In this document: positions 46,004-59,546 of the stretch, in pieces
Numbering within the stretch: the first letter of the stretch is position 1
Layout of the letters: the number at the start of each line of letters is the position of its first letter
Assembly (NCBI GenBank): GCA_047967505.1
Contig: CM106538.1
DNA from: Dipteris shenzhenensis
Taxonomy: Eukaryota > Polypodiophyta > Polypodiopsida > Gleicheniales
Length of the DNA: 64,000 nt
Reading direction: 5' to 3' (one strand)
The notes under the pieces: model-generated
The model's input: only the letters and a program-made list of their open reading frames with translations
Database searches by the model: none
Told to the model about the DNA's origin: nothing
Program-made: the position numbers and the translations under genes

Positions 46004-47761
46004 TCGGGGGGGTCACTTAGTGTAATATTTCTATATTACGTGCGTTCAAGGGTTCTTTTCTAAATCCCTATGTAACCTATTTCTAGTAATTCCTAGTATC
46101 CCCTTTGTAAATTTTGGGAAATTTTATAAATCCCCTTCTGTAAGTATATTTATTTTCCTAGAGGAATTTTAAAAGTCCTTATGTGAGTCATACACTACTA
46201 CTTTTGGAGTCCCTTTAGGTAGGATGAGATATTTAGAATGCAAGATCTGTACATCACCTGCATTATTTGAATCTACACACAAAAAATTGAGGTACCGCCT
46301 GCAATAATGGGCAATGCATATAAGATGTGTTTGTGTCTTGATGATGCCATCAGGCAAGAGAAACAAAGAATAAAGACATGGATACCTTTTGTATTAGCAT
46401 ATGTTCTATGCTAGATAGTAGATGTTTTGTGCTAGGTAGCATTTCTTCTATGTTAGCATATTTTCTTTGTTGGATGTCATATGTTCCATGGTAGCATATG
46501 TTTTGTGCTAGGTAGCATATGCTCTATGCTAATTATCATATGCTAATTATCATGCATGATGTGCTAGTTATCGTGCACTGCTAACAAATAATTTTGGAGC
46601 TCCTTTAATTGTCTTTCAATTCCATTATTTTTTACAAATTTCATAAATATTGAAGACATATATTCACCTTCTCTATTTGTTTCTTACTTTGGGTATTGGT
46701 CATTGGATTGTCATTTTTTGCAGATCTTTCAATGTGTAACTCATCATCAAGAAAAATGTATGAGCGGAATGTGTTTTCATCAAGGTAGATGGAGAGCATG
46801 CCTGCAAGCAATCAAATGCACATGCAAGTAGGCAATGAAGACATATCCTCTACTACAAATTTTGCTAACATGAAGAATGTTGCTGATAGTTTACGACTTC
46901 GGCGTGGTGGTGAAGACATGGATGACTCATCACTTCATTGTTGCTACAACTGGGAATTGTAGATAAGTTGAAAGATGCAAAGGTGACAAAGGTGCAAGAT
47001 GGATATAGTGAAAGGAAGTTGAAGAATGCATTTGAGAGCCCATGAATTCAAGTGCTAGAAAAATATCAGAAATGGTTGACAACCTCATCACAAATCTTGC
47101 AAGTGTTGGTTATACCCCAAAAGAGATTGAAGATGCATAAGTTCAAGATGACTCTCCCTTGGCTCATCTACTAAAAACATTGTCGAGGAAGAAGGGACAT
47201 GACCATATAGTGAGATGAGAGACTCATGCAAAGAAATCCAAAGGCACATAAGGGGCATCAAAATCCTTGAATTTACCAAAATCCAAATCACCCCAAACCT
47301 CATGCATGCAAGAAATTATGAGGTCCATAGTTTCTTAGATGCTAGGAGGTGTCTTTTCTAAGATCCCCACCTCTAGGAGGTGTGTTTTGCAAGAGCAATG
47401 ATTAAACTCCATTTTGTCAATCACATGTATAATGAAGTATTTCCCTTTCCTATTTACACATGACTCAAAATCTTTCCTATTTATGCATGACTCAAAATCT
47501 TTTATTTTTGGCTTAAGTACTACAACTTTCTTTGTAGGGTGCTTTGCTCCTATTGGATTTATATTAGTTATCTGGCTACCTCCCTTTTAGCTCCCTTCAT
47601 ATGCATTGCCATTTGATTATTCAGCAAGGGGTGTACTGCACGTTGTGTGGGTGCCACAAATGTTTGGTTTGACATATTTGCAAGCATACATGCCTCAATT
47701 CTTTGAATCTGGCTATCTCTCATGTTGTCCCTCACTCTTGAAGACCAATTGAAATTCAGCA
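46004..47761. other. Noncoding AT-rich stretch with short degenerate repeats
   Basis: From 46395 to 46580, variants of GCTAGGTAGCATATG, GCATATGTT and CTAATTATCATATG recur. AGGAGGTGT[C/G]TTTT is repeated near 47345 and 47386, and CTTTCCTATTTA near 47445 and 47471. Between 47080 and 47200 a short plus-strand patch (NLITNLASVGYTPKEIEDA) looks as if it was once coding but matches nothing I can name. Confidence 0.5.
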
Positions 47762-47925
47762 AGAGCTCAACTTCTCCTTGGTTACCACCTTAGTCAACAT
47801 GTCTACAAGATTTTGGCCAATGTGTATCTTTTCTAGCTTCAACTATCCATCCTCCAAAACAAATCGAATAAAATGATACCTGAGCTGCTTTCCATGTGTA
47901 CACATACCAACCATAGTGTTGCGTC
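47762..47925 (-). pseudogene. copia RNase H C-terminal scrap, minus strand
   Basis: Reading the minus strand from about 47895 gives YHFIRFVLEDG, a stop, then LKLEKIHIGQNLVDMLTKVV and TKEKL. This is the characteristic end of a copia polyprotein (HFIR...VHT..N.ADMLTK). Nothing upstream of it survives nearby, so it is an isolated fragment. Confidence 0.75.
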
Positions 47926-48309
47926 AATAGTTAAAGGCATTGTTGTCTCCTGGGTAGCCAGAGAAAAAAAAGACACTATTGTCTCCTACAAAATCAGAGG
48001 AAAATAATATGCCACAAGAGAAAAGACTACTAGCAACAGTGGAAGACATAGAGGACATTATTCAAGTGCTACCTATCCTGGAAATTGAACAACAAGGACA
48101 ACTTGAATTTTTTTATTGTGGAGTGAGCATGCTTATACAAATTGAAGGACGGTACAGTAAAATAGTCAAACTCTTACAATCAAATGCACAATCTCAATCC
48201 AACAATACTACCAAGAATTGAAGATACAAGGTATAGTAACTTCAAATATCCATATGTATAACTCAAAGATATTACAACTCAAAGACATAGGGCTTCTAAA
48301 GGGCTTCTG

Positions 48310-51300
48310 TTAGGGCAAGGAGAATAGATAAGCTGAAGATGAAGCTAGAACGACTTGAACAAAGAGAAAGAATGAATGACATCAATGCTCAGCAACAACT
48401 TCTGAAAAAAGGAAGGGAAATCAGAATCTAGGAGTAAATCAAAATTCATAATGCCAAGATATATTTCAAGGAATGGTGGGTAGGAAAAGTTTATAGATCA
48501 ACTAAGGAAAATTTCATGAGGATCAGAAAAAAAGAGACACCAAGAGGAAATTCCTCTTTTATAGAACAAAGATGGTGAGGTGGCCATAACAGAAGAAGAA
48601 AATGTGGATATTATTGCCAGTCATTTCAAGAACTTGCTAAGTACAGTGGACACAAATGATGATAAGGTTCTGGAGGCTAGAGACAAATGCCAGACAGTTA
48701 GACAATGTAAAGTCTCCAACTTAGATAGGATGCAACTAGAAAATGAACTTTCTCTGCAGGAACTTAAAGAGGCAGCCTTCTCTATGGCTGATGGCAAAAC
48801 TTCGAGGGAGGATGGGCTTCTTGTAGAGTTTTACAAGCTTTTTTGGGACACATGGGACCTTTTCTATTGGCAGTTTGGAGGGAGAGTGTTGAATAGGGCT
48901 GTTTACCCAACCACTTAAATGGAGGTGTGATAAAACTCATTCCAAAAGATGGTGACAAAATAGTTTTAAAAAACTGGAGACCCCTCACCATGTTAAACTA
49001 TTCTTACAAGATCTATGCCAAAGCTATTGCATTGAGATTGAGATGTAAAATGGATAATTGGATTCTGCAGGAATAGAAAGGCTTTATAAAAAACAGGCAT
49101 CTTTTGGAGGCAATTATTAATCTATGGGAAGGTTTCACACATGTTGTGATGAGAGTAATCAAGAGGTTTGTATAGTAAAAATTGACTTTGGCAAAGCCTA
49201 TGACAGCCTTAATTATGATTTTCTTTTGCAATCTATTAATAGTTTGGGGATTGGAACCAAGTTCACGTCCTTTGTTGCCCTACTACTCTCCAATGCTTCA
49301 ACAAAAGTTTGTGTGAATGGAGAAATGTCTCAAAGCTTCATGCTTATGAGATCAATAAGACAAGGGTGCCCTTTGGCCCCTCTCTTGTTTGCTATGGCTC
49401 TGCTGATGCCTTGGGATGGCTAATAAAATATCAAGTGTCAATTGGTGAAATTAGAGGTATTGAGCTCCCTTCAATAGAGTATCTAGTGAATCAGCAATTT
49501 GCAGATGACACCACTCTCACCATTAGAAATATAGATGCAAACATCCAAAGGGCTATGGATTGTATGGACATCTTTTGTTTGGCAATATGGACATCTTTTG
49601 TTTGGCATCTAGTTCTAAAATAAACCACACAAAAACTGGCTATGCCTTGCTAATAGGTGACTCTCAAAACCTTCTGAAAACAAATGGGCTGCAAAAGAAT
49701 TCCACATGGTCAAATCTTCAAGCTATTGGGTATTCCTATGGGCTTCAAAGTAAAAATGAAAGACAGATGGGAGTGGTTTCTAGATAGATTCAAAAAAAAA
49801 TAGACAAGGCTCAGAGGTTTACAGGCAAATCTAGCAAGGAGGAGGGTTGTTCTAAACCATTGCATATACCCAATAGCTATTTTTTATCTTTCCTATTGGT
49901 GCCCTCCAAAAATAGTATTAGAAAAGTTTATAAGAGTCTGCAGATCCTTCTTGTGGGGGGGGTGAGTGATACAAGAACGAGAATATCAAAGGTCAAATGG
50001 TCCATTTGTACTAGACCCAAAAAAGAACGAGGGTTGGGAGTAATTAATATACACAGGCTTCAAAGTAAAAATGAAAGACAAATGGGAGTGGTTTCTAGAT
50101 AGATTCAAAAAAAATAGACATGCTCGGAGGTTTACAAGCAAATCTAGTAGGGAGGAGGGTTGTTCTAAACCATTGCATAAACCCAATAGATATGTTTTAT
50201 CTCTCCTATTGGTGCCCCTCCAAAAATAGGATTAGAAAAGTTTATAAGAGTCCGCAGATCCTTCTTGTGGGGGGGAGTGATACAAGAAGGAGAATATCAA
50301 AGGTCAAATGGTCCATTTGTACCAGACCCAGAAAAGAACGAGGGTTGGGAGTAATTAATATACAAACTGGTGACCACATGGATAATAAAAGCCATCACCT
50401 CTCCTAATAGTGAAGGGCCTAACCTCCTACTTAGAAAGCTTAAATTTGTTAGACCCTACAGGGCCCCTAGGTGGAAGGACTTTCCTTTACTCTGAACTAT
50501 TGGTAACCTAGAACCCTGCATGACTAAGGGGAGTTAGCTCGGAGTTAGCTTTGGAAAACCTTATGGGGGGCCTATGAACAGATCAAGAGTCACATTGTTC
50601 TCTCTAGAAAAAGGAGTTTCATGACTCTAGATTCAATCTGGATGTCTGTTTTCTTTACCAAACAACATTCAAAGGGCTATGGATTTCCTAAAAGCATGGC
50701 AACTCTCAAAGAAGGGGCTAACCAACTGGGGAGATTTGTGGGACAAAACCAACCTCAAATGGAAAGACATGGCTGGAGATAAGAAGGGAATACAGACTCA
50801 CTAATGTAGATCAAGAGATGGTTATGAGAAGATTGCAATTGTGGGAGGGAGACCTTACCTGGAAAGGGGGCAGGGTCTTAAACTTCACTAGAGAGTTCAG
50901 CTAGGTTGGCAGTTCATCTTTCTTACCTATACCTCCTCCTTCTGAGGGCATTGAAGGGGTTGTTTCCACACTTAGTGCCAGATGGAATCTTGCTGATGCT
51001 GAAAGAATTTGGGATATCAGGTTTTCATTGATCTAGGATAGAAGGTTACCAGAGAAAATGTCTACTCTTTTGTGGCTAATTTTGCATAAAGCTATCTGAA
51101 TTAATTGCAGAAGCCTCAGGATTGGTAAGGGAGATGGCACCTATAAATACTATTTTGGACTCAAAGAAGACATATTCCATCTGTTTATCTCATGCCGCAA
51201 GTCAAGAAAAGTCTAGAAGGTGGTTTAGTTAATGCTAGGGGAACCAATCAACTGGAAGTCACTTCTTTTCAGGGATGTACTCAAGCTGCCCTATACCACA

Positions 51301-51846
51301 TGGATGTACATCAGGGCACATGCTTTATGGTTTATTTGGATTGCCAGAAATGCTTATCAATTTAATGGTGAGGTCATGCATGCTGATCAGTTGTTTTTGA
51401 ATTGGTATGGAAGGTTTTTTTTTACTAAACTGATCACTACCTTCTATGATCTAGGCCAAATTCCTGTTGGATCAAGAATTCCATAACTTTAATAACAGAT
51501 TTCACAATTGCAGGCTGAACTGGAGGACCATATCAGAGATGCTGGGAGGTGCAAAAAATCCAGTGTTGATCTTCAATCACAGCTCTTACCCTCCCTTTTC
51601 TCTATCAAAGAAAAACCTACAGTCTGAAGGGACACCCTATTCTTCTGTCATAAGGCTACGTGGATGCTTCCTAGTCACTAAAAGCAGCTTTTTTTGGGCT
51701 TTTTCTTTGATCAGGAGATATCTTGGCTACAGATTGTATATTCCTCTCTTGAGAGGGTCTTTTTGTTTTTGAGGACCTTATGTGTACAAATCATATGATG
51801 ATCATTATATAAACAAACTTTTTTTTCTGCCCAAAAAAAAAAAAAG
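48310..51846 (+). pseudogene. L1-type LINE, RT with intact FADD box, poly(A) end
   Basis: A second, unrelated LINE. The frame at 48580-48918 has ITEEENVDIIASHFKNLLS and the pre-RT helix region. After a phase change, KNWRPLTMLNYSYKIYAKAI is readable near 48970. RT motif A is VKIDFGKAYDSL (49178-49213), motif B is SIRQGCPLAPLLFAM, and motif C is QFADDTTL near 49497, so the catalytic aspartates are intact. The thumb region is duplicated (49741-50364). A zf-RVT-like HLFISCRKSRK patch at about 51180 and LWFIWIARNAYQFNG near 51330 form the C-terminus. The element ends in A13 at about 51833-51845. Stops and phase shifts are many, and the endonuclease part is not recognisable. Confidence 0.85.
49741..50364 (+). 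repeat. Tandem duplication of about 310 bp within the LINE
   Basis: 49741-50052 and 50056-50364 are near-identical, both running from GGCTTCAAAGTAAAAATGAA to GGGTTGGGAGTAATTAATAT with a 315-bp period. The copies differ by scattered substitutions and short indels in A and G runs. Confidence 0.95.
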
Positions 51847-53916
51847 AGATTACAAATTTGGCACTCAAAATTGTGATCAGATGGTTCAAGACAAAAATGT
51901 ATGTAACCTATCTTCACAAGAATGCCTTCATTTCCTCAATGGGTCACATTGCATATCCTCTTTTACATTGTGACTATGTAAATTTTTCAAAATCTCTCCC
52001 ATATTAGCTCTCTCCTTTGGATCAATCTTGCATTGGAAATTTTGAAAATCAAGCAAGAGTTTGATACAGTTCCTCCCTTCAATGAGTTGTCACCGAAATC
52101 TCCTGCAATGTCTCTGACACAACTGACAATTTGTTTAAATAGCCAACCCACAAAAAAGCAATCTGACTGTGGTGTCTATGCACCCTTGGGACTTGGAAGT
52201 GTATTTGGACTGGCACATAACTATGGCGTAAACCATGAAAATTCCTCTAGAGGAGCATGGACTGGGTCTTGCTAATACTTGTTTTTAGTCTAGTTTAGGA
52301 TTCTTCCCCAATCAATGATTCCTACTCACACCAACTCATCATCCCCTATGAAATCAAACATGTATTTGGTAGCCTGAAGATCTGTATGAGCATATCTTTG
52401 TTCATAGACTACTCCCAAAGAACTTGCAATATCAGTAGCAATAGACAAATCATGCTGACAAAACAACCATTCTCATAATTTGGTGAGTAGGGAGTTCCAT
52501 TCAAAGCGAGGTTCTTCTCTTGGATGTATAGACTTAACCCATCTTACATATGTTCCATAAAGATGTGGGAGACACATTTGCATATAGTGCACACTACCTC
52601 CTTGAAAAATGGAGTGACAGCCCAAAGATCTTAGATGTGCGAGTATCCTAAATTCTAATACATGACAGACAGCTTGATAGACCACTATCATCACTAGGTC
52701 ATTATTTAGTGCTACATGAGCACGTGCATCATCTCTATAACTCCTCTTGCCAACGTACCATGATGTTGGTCAAAGAGCTAGGACACGCACAACTTGTATC
52801 CAATAAACCTTCCCTTCCCCTCGTTTGCCCACCACCATTCATGCATTTTTAGTGCTTCCAGTGGAAAATGCATTGTTTAAGAGCACATGTCGGCATATGC
52901 TATAATACATAGTTGTATCTATGCCCTCCCTTCAACTTGGGATAGATTGGTGTTTGCATCTAACCCACTAGCCACCCTTGTTGAAATGGACCAAGGCACT
53001 AGCTGTCACTTTTCCTACAACCCCTTTCTCATCTATAGTTTTCCTTTGACTGGAAGCTTGTGACTCCTTCCATTCAGTGTGCAAGCTTCTCCTCTCCATT
53101 GACAGGCAAGGTGACATTCCTCACCTTAGTGAATCTTTCCCATTAATCTATCAGATATCCCAATGCTTGAGGAAAGAATTGCTCCACTATCAATTTCAAA
53201 TCAGACCTTAATATTTGGCCACGTCCTTGGTAGTGCATGTATTTGACGTTCAAGTACTTGGGCTTGCATTCGATCTCACAAATATTCTGAAGTTGCAGTG
53301 GCTCGAATATCTTCATCACTAAATCTTACCATATGTTCAATTGCTAATTGATAGATAAAAATTTGAACCTCAGCCTTCAACTTGGCTATCTCGATCTCTT
53401 GTGTTGCCATGACGAATGGATGTATAGTGATCTAAGGCACACAATAATCATTATGTAAGTGGTTAAACCACTTTAAAAGAAAGAAACACAAGAATTACAC
53501 ATCATTGTAAGCAGCTTAACATGTTATCTTATTTATGCTTATAAGAACATGTCAAGAGGTGATGTAACAAGCATAAAAATTAGCCCTTTAGTTGTTTTAC
53601 ATGTATTTGTATTTTTCCAACACAAGTGATTTGGATGATGATCAATGGCACATGAAATATAATGTAAGGCGAGGTGGTGGGTGGGTGGAATGAGTACTTT
53701 GACTACTACTTCTATCATTATTTTCGTGTGTAGAGACCTTGAAGCGTGTGTAGAGACCTTGAAGCGAGCAAAAACCAGAGAATGGCCGAAGCACAAGAGG
53801 AAAAATGTAGGCCAACTATCTGCAAGTTTGTTTATAGAAGAGGAGACAAATATGCAAATAGAAGCGAGACTCTTCAGGTGGTATCTTGTGTCACTCTATC
53901 TCAAACTTCATCAACG

Positions 53917-53962
<46 letters not shown>

Positions 53963-55200
53963 CTCCCTCTTTGCATATGCATCTCTCTCTATCACTATTT
54001 TTATTTACATGGATCTCTTTCTTGGTTGTTCATATTATATGCATGATGTTTTTGCACAGCAAGGTGGAAGGCAAGAAAGGTGGATTATCGATGACCCAAA
54101 AAAAAATCATTCACAATAATAGTTGACATAGAAGGCTAGGATCCAAAGTTGTTAAAGGAAAGTGATGTCTCAGAATCCGAATGGTTGCTGTTCAATCACA
54201 CAAAAGAAAACTGAGTCTTTGGATTAAGTACAATGATGTTCAGGTAGTGCTTTTTGAGGACGTGATGATTTTTTACCAAAAGCTATACCCAAAGCACCCT
54301 ACCAACACCACTGGAGGATGGCAGTTACATGGTAAGCTAAACAGTCGTTCATTTTGAACTCCATGTCAATGATGATCAAGTTTATTTTGTGGTGGTTATG
54401 GATTTCCATGGCAAGCTAGGTGGACAAACCTCCAGATTGATGTGGTCAACAATGATGACAATAAATCTGCTTCCTTCACATGGACGAATTAGATAGCCGC
54501 TCGCAAGCACCTCTCCCCTCATGAAGGATGGAAGCGGGGGAGTTGTAGGCACACCATGTAAGGCGTTCAAAGATCATTCACAAATCTACGAGAGGGTGCA
54601 TCAGAGAGACAACAATGAGCACTTGTGTTGATAGAAGATGTGCTTTTACAACATTGAGGGCTGCACCAACTTTCTCATTGCTCATCTTCTTAAGATTTGC
54701 TTCCTCCATTGTCTTTTGTGCAATCACAAGTGCATTCTTTGCAATGTCTTTTCTTTTTTCTATGTCTTCAATTAATTCTTATATCTTTAGGCCTCACCTT
54801 GTGGCACAAAAACTACCCTCAAATTGCGAGTGTTTTCTACTTTTGTTGACTGAGGAGTTTTTCCAATTTGGAGGTGCCCCCATGTTGTCCTCTTGGGTAT
54901 CACCTAGGTTGCCATTGTTTAGTTTCCGACACATATAATGGCTTTCAATTGAGAGTGATTATGAGGGAATTTTCTTCAAGGAATAATTTTTAACATTTTT
55001 TAAGGTAATAATAGGGGTACAAAGGGATGTCCTATGAATAAGAAAATTTATGTTATGTAAAAGTGAATGAGTGACTAGTTTGTATATTTTTATGATAAAG
55101 AGATCTAGTTCTAGTGAAAATAAAAGTGTAGAAACCATGTTTCCTAAAGAAATACAATTTTTAAATCTCTTGAAAAACATGCTCGGATAAACCTACTCAT
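51847..55200. other. Mostly noncoding; faint minus-strand coding patches
   Basis: No intact gene is seen. On the minus strand, patches at 52694-52473 (LGCHSIFQGGSVHYMQMCLP), about 53410-53220 (MATQEIEIAKLKAEVQ) and about 54780-54610 (a charged, helix-prone stretch with KRKDIAKNALVIAQKTMEEA) look formerly coding, but I cannot name a family. A tandem 20-bp repeat GTGTGTAGAGACCTTGAAGC lies at 53725-53764 and a (TC)n run at 53921-53958. Confidence 0.4.
53921..53958. repeat. (TC)n microsatellite
   Basis: TC dinucleotide run of about 38 bp. Similar TC/GA runs lie at 55981-56011 and 61485-61512. Confidence 0.97.
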
Positions 55201-55977
55201 AGGTTTTTGCTCACAAAATTGATGCATCCCCCCTGCCTTCCTTCCTTGCTCCCTCACCTCCCTTTCCTACTGTCCACCTATCTTCCTGCCTCTCAGTCTC
55301 CATTCCTAGTCCCCCGCCTCAATTCCATGCTCCCCTACCTCCCTTCCCTACTCCCTACCTCGCTTTCCCGGTCCACCTCCTCCCCTTGGCCATTTTGCTC
55401 CAAGGAAGTCCCCCCCCCCAGCCTTTTTAGTCTAAGAAGCCTTGTTGTTTGCAGCCCCTACAGATATGATGGGTAGGAAGGGCACTGAGCCCTTCTCCCC
55501 CTCATGACTCAAGGAAGAAAAGAGTACAAAAAAAGAGCAAAAGAACATGGCAAAAGAAGAGGAGGAGAAAAGGAGGACAAGTTAAAAGACTATAGCATCT
55601 AAAATAGTCGCAAACAGGACAACAAGAGGTAGATGACATCAACCACTACAAACAACTACATTAGCAGCTAAAATAGCACCAATAGGACAACAAGAGGTAT
55701 ATTATAGATTTATTAGCTTATATACACAACTACATTAGCATCAGCCCTAGATTTAGTGCCAGCATCATCCTTGGTATTATCATCTGCACCAATATCTCCT
55801 CAATCTACATACCTAATCCTCCACAAAATTTTACTTTCCCCCTTAAATTTCAATCTTAAAATTTCGTTTGTAGCTATAATTTTCTAAAAAGTGTTTAAAT
55901 TGTCCAATTAAAAAACCCCTTCTTTTAAATGCATGTGCTATCTTGCATATTCCATAGTGAGCCCTTGTGCTCTCTCA

Positions 55978-56013
<36 letters not shown>

Positions 56014-59000
56014 CCCCCCCCTCGCCACCCCTCAAAAGGACCAAGAGGATATGAGAGAAAGGCCTATTAGCTCGTAAATTATACATATATGTAGATGAAT
56101 CCATAAGCATGCACAAGTTTATCTAAAAACAATGCTAATGGGGTAGTTTCAACCTCACAAAAACAATCACAAGAGGATACAAAGAGAAAGTTCTATTAGC
56201 CCATAAATGTTTATATATATATATATATATAAAACACTAAATGAATGCAAAGACATGCCCAAGTTCATGTGAAAACAACATGAACTGTGTAACCTCACAC
56301 CACATAAAAAGTTGGAAATGGCACATAAACTCATTATGCACAACAAGGACTAGGTGCTATCATCATGGGGTGATAATTGTGACTCCTGAGTGTAGAACAA
56401 TGTGTAAAGATATACCTCATGCATGCACATGCGTACATATCCACATGCATGTGCATCCATATACATAAAGATCTTTATACTCATCAATCCTTGTCAAAAG
56501 TCAAGAGATGGAGGGCAAACATAGACATGACAAAGGGTAGCACTTAAGGCTCTCTCTCTCTCCACACACACACACATTTTCTATACTTTGCAAACACACG
56601 CATTGGAACCCATACCCCCACCCTCTCTCCTCACCTATGAATTACACAAAATTAACCCCACACCTAAAAGATTCCTTTTAATACTATTAACCTTTTTAAT
56701 ACACCCCCTCCCTTTCTTTTTTTACCTCCATCCTTAGTTGAATTAACTTGTGATACTCCTTTTAAGAACCTTAATTTCCCCTCTTTAGATCTTTAAGTAC
56801 TTATTTAGAACTTTAATACTTTAATCATATGGTACACTTCATTACATAATTTTGTTTGGGATTTGCGAACTTGGTTTTGGTAAAAAATTATATAGTGAGT
56901 AGCTTCCTTATTTGTTTTCTATAGTCTTCTCCATTTGGTAAGTGATGGCTTACTTTTTTAATTTACTGTGTTTATTTACCCCCCCTTTTTTTTGAATTGA
57001 CTTAACCTTTACTCTATTTTGGCTACTCTATATCCCCCTCACCTTAACCCTTTATTTCATCCTACTCTATGTTTCCCTCATTTTCTTTACTAACTATTCT
57101 TATCCCTATTTCCTACTTCTACGGTCCCCTAGCTCTCTTTTTCCCTGCTAACCATTCTTACCCCTAACTTGTGCAACCTTACCTGGGCTCTCCACCTAAC
57201 CTCTCTGACACCTAAACCCCGCGACCTTTACCCCTTCCTTTAGCTACATGGCGTTATTATGTGCATGCAAATAGCAATCAGGCCACTTACCTAACAACCC
57301 TCTCACTTTTTTGCCCACGACCTTGTAACTACCAGTGCCATCACCCTTGTCTTTATTTATGCTTTTCTCCCTTGAAGATTCACGACTTGGCTGCCTTAGC
57401 CTTACTTTCCTCTGCTGTACTCCTACTCACCTCAGTTGTCACGACCTTCTCTTATTGCTCCCCACTCTGCTCTCCACTGATCTTTCGTTGAGTGATTGCT
57501 GCTCCACAAGCTTCTTCTCCACAAGCGAAAAATAGGACTACGCTTCTTCTCATGGTTTGCTCTTGTCTCCCATCTGGCTACTCCCTGGCCATATGCACTT
57601 GACTACTCTGTTGATGCTCATACTATAGGTAGACGGCTAGCATGATGGCTAAATAAATTATGATAACCGGATCCTTACGGTGACAAGCCTCTCTTCTTGC
57701 TTGTCTTGCACAGCTCCTTCTTGGTGCTAAACTTCCTCTCTATTGTAACGCCTTCATAGTATCTCTGCTTGCTCTTCGCCTTTTCACTCACTGCTCTTCG
57801 CCTTACGTAAGATTTTCCTTCTTACACTTATGGTTGCTTACACTGTTTCTCGACTTGCCAGCTCTTCGCCTTGCTTCCCTCTTGCTTAGTTTGCCTAACG
57901 ATGGAGTTTCTAAGTGAACTAGGTTGTGCTTATAGCCATTGATCATGCCTTGCCTTTCTTTGCTCGCTTATCATTGCTAGCTCCTTGTAGTCGACAGAAT
58001 TAACATGGATGCTATTGGTTTCATGGATGCTTACCATTGTTGCATGTTATTGCTAGTGACACGTACTTGTTGGTAAATAGCCCGTAAGATTTGATGCTTT
58101 GGCCAGTCAACCTTAGAGTTGACTGACCCTTTTATAACTAGTTTCTTTTTTTCTCTGTGGAGGCAATCTCCTACTAGACGTGCTTTTAGCCACTCTTCCA
58201 TTCACTGTTCCTATATATATATATAGTTGTTACTTTTATATATAGATAGATAAGTATTGTTGTTTCCTTGGTAACCCTTTATCTCCAGATTGTTCATTTT
58301 TATCATTAGCTCTATTGTCTATTGGGTGTCACTTTGTGTTTTTCTTTCATTATAGTTCATTGCTTTTAGGACTGCATTGTGTTTTAATTTTTCCTTCTCC
58401 AACGGTTAAAACTTAATGTAACTTAAAATGCAACTTAATTATTATTGCTTTATTTAATTACTTAAGGTCCCTTAATAACTAGGCTTATTTAAATGCCTTA
58501 CTTAATTGATCCTTTATCCAATTAACTTTTTTTGTTCTACTAATTTCTCTTTCTATTTATCTATCCTTCTAGTTATTTGTATCTCTAATTTGTATGCTTT
58601 AAAGAATTTTCTTAGGCAAAATTTATTTTTTGTTAAAAGACTTTCGTGTCCTTCAGATAATGTGCTTAGAGCTTTTCTTGATTCATTCAACTATGTATAT
58701 TTTCCTTTATTAAGTCAATTACTCTATTCTAAGTTTTTATTCTTTTTCCTTACTTAGGATTACTGTTAATGCAGTTGCTTTAATTGGTCTTTGCTCACGC
58801 TTAGGAGTTGATTCAATTATTCCTTTTAATTTCTAGCAATTGAATTATTTTCTAAAATACATTCATGTAATTATTAACTTATAATTACTTTAGTTCCAAT
58901 AATATTACTATTCCTAATTGTAACATATGATGGCTATCACCTTGTCAATTTTCATGATACAACTTGCTTAAGTAATCTATAAGCTATCTCAGTAATGTTT

Positions 59001-59546
59001 TTTTAGTCTTAAAAATCTCTCTTGTGTAGGAGGATTTAGCTTTCGGCTAGCATGATTAGGAATTTTTGATACCTCATAGGCTTTTGATAGTAAGGCAATT
59101 AAAGCCTTTAATCCCTCAAAATTTTTCCAACTTGTTAAATTATTGTCCTTAATCCTAGGTGTGGCCTACCCCCCATGATTAATTATTGTATTTTATTCCT
59201 TATTTATTGATTGTAATTAAACAAATAAATTTATAATTTCTTCAAGAGTATGCAACACCCCCCTCGAGCACTAAGTCCTTCTTTCTTTATTCAAGCTATT
59301 ATTCTTTAAATTTAAGAAAATATGGGTGCGGATAAACCCCCCCGCTTTTTCAAAACTTATGTTTTCTTTGTTAGGGCATAATATTCCCCCATTTGATTGT
59401 TTTCTTGTAAGGGTGTGGAATACCGCCCTTATTATTTCACACACTTTAGTGGTGGATGATTCCCTTTTATGCTAGATTTGTGACACCAATTGTACATATG
59501 GCATGGTATTTTCAAAAAATTACTTTTGAATCTTGACGGATGTCTA
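55201..59546. other. CT-rich then AT-rich noncoding DNA
   Basis: 55220-55420 is a C/T-rich tract with repeated CTCCCTACCTC words. A (TC)n run is at 55981-56011. 56700-59500 is AT-rich with many short open frames in all phases and no recognisable motif. (TA)n runs occur at 56213-56231 and 58214-58225. I see no gene or RNA feature. Confidence 0.5.
56238..56558. repeat. Dispersed repeat pair, first copy
   Basis: TAAATGAATGCAAA... through GACATGACAAAGG...TTAAGG recurs in direct orientation at 60513-60840. Agreement is strongest around CATATCCACATGCATGTGCA, and several indels separate the copies. A weaker upstream tandem (AAGAGGATA..GAGAAAG...TATTAGC at 56041 and 56172) precedes it. Confidence 0.85.

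Noticed and set aside
57261-57535. Plus-strand frames with hydrophobic leucine-rich sequence
   Set aside because: CT-rich sequence gives overlapping open frames in several phases; nothing resembles a real protein domain.
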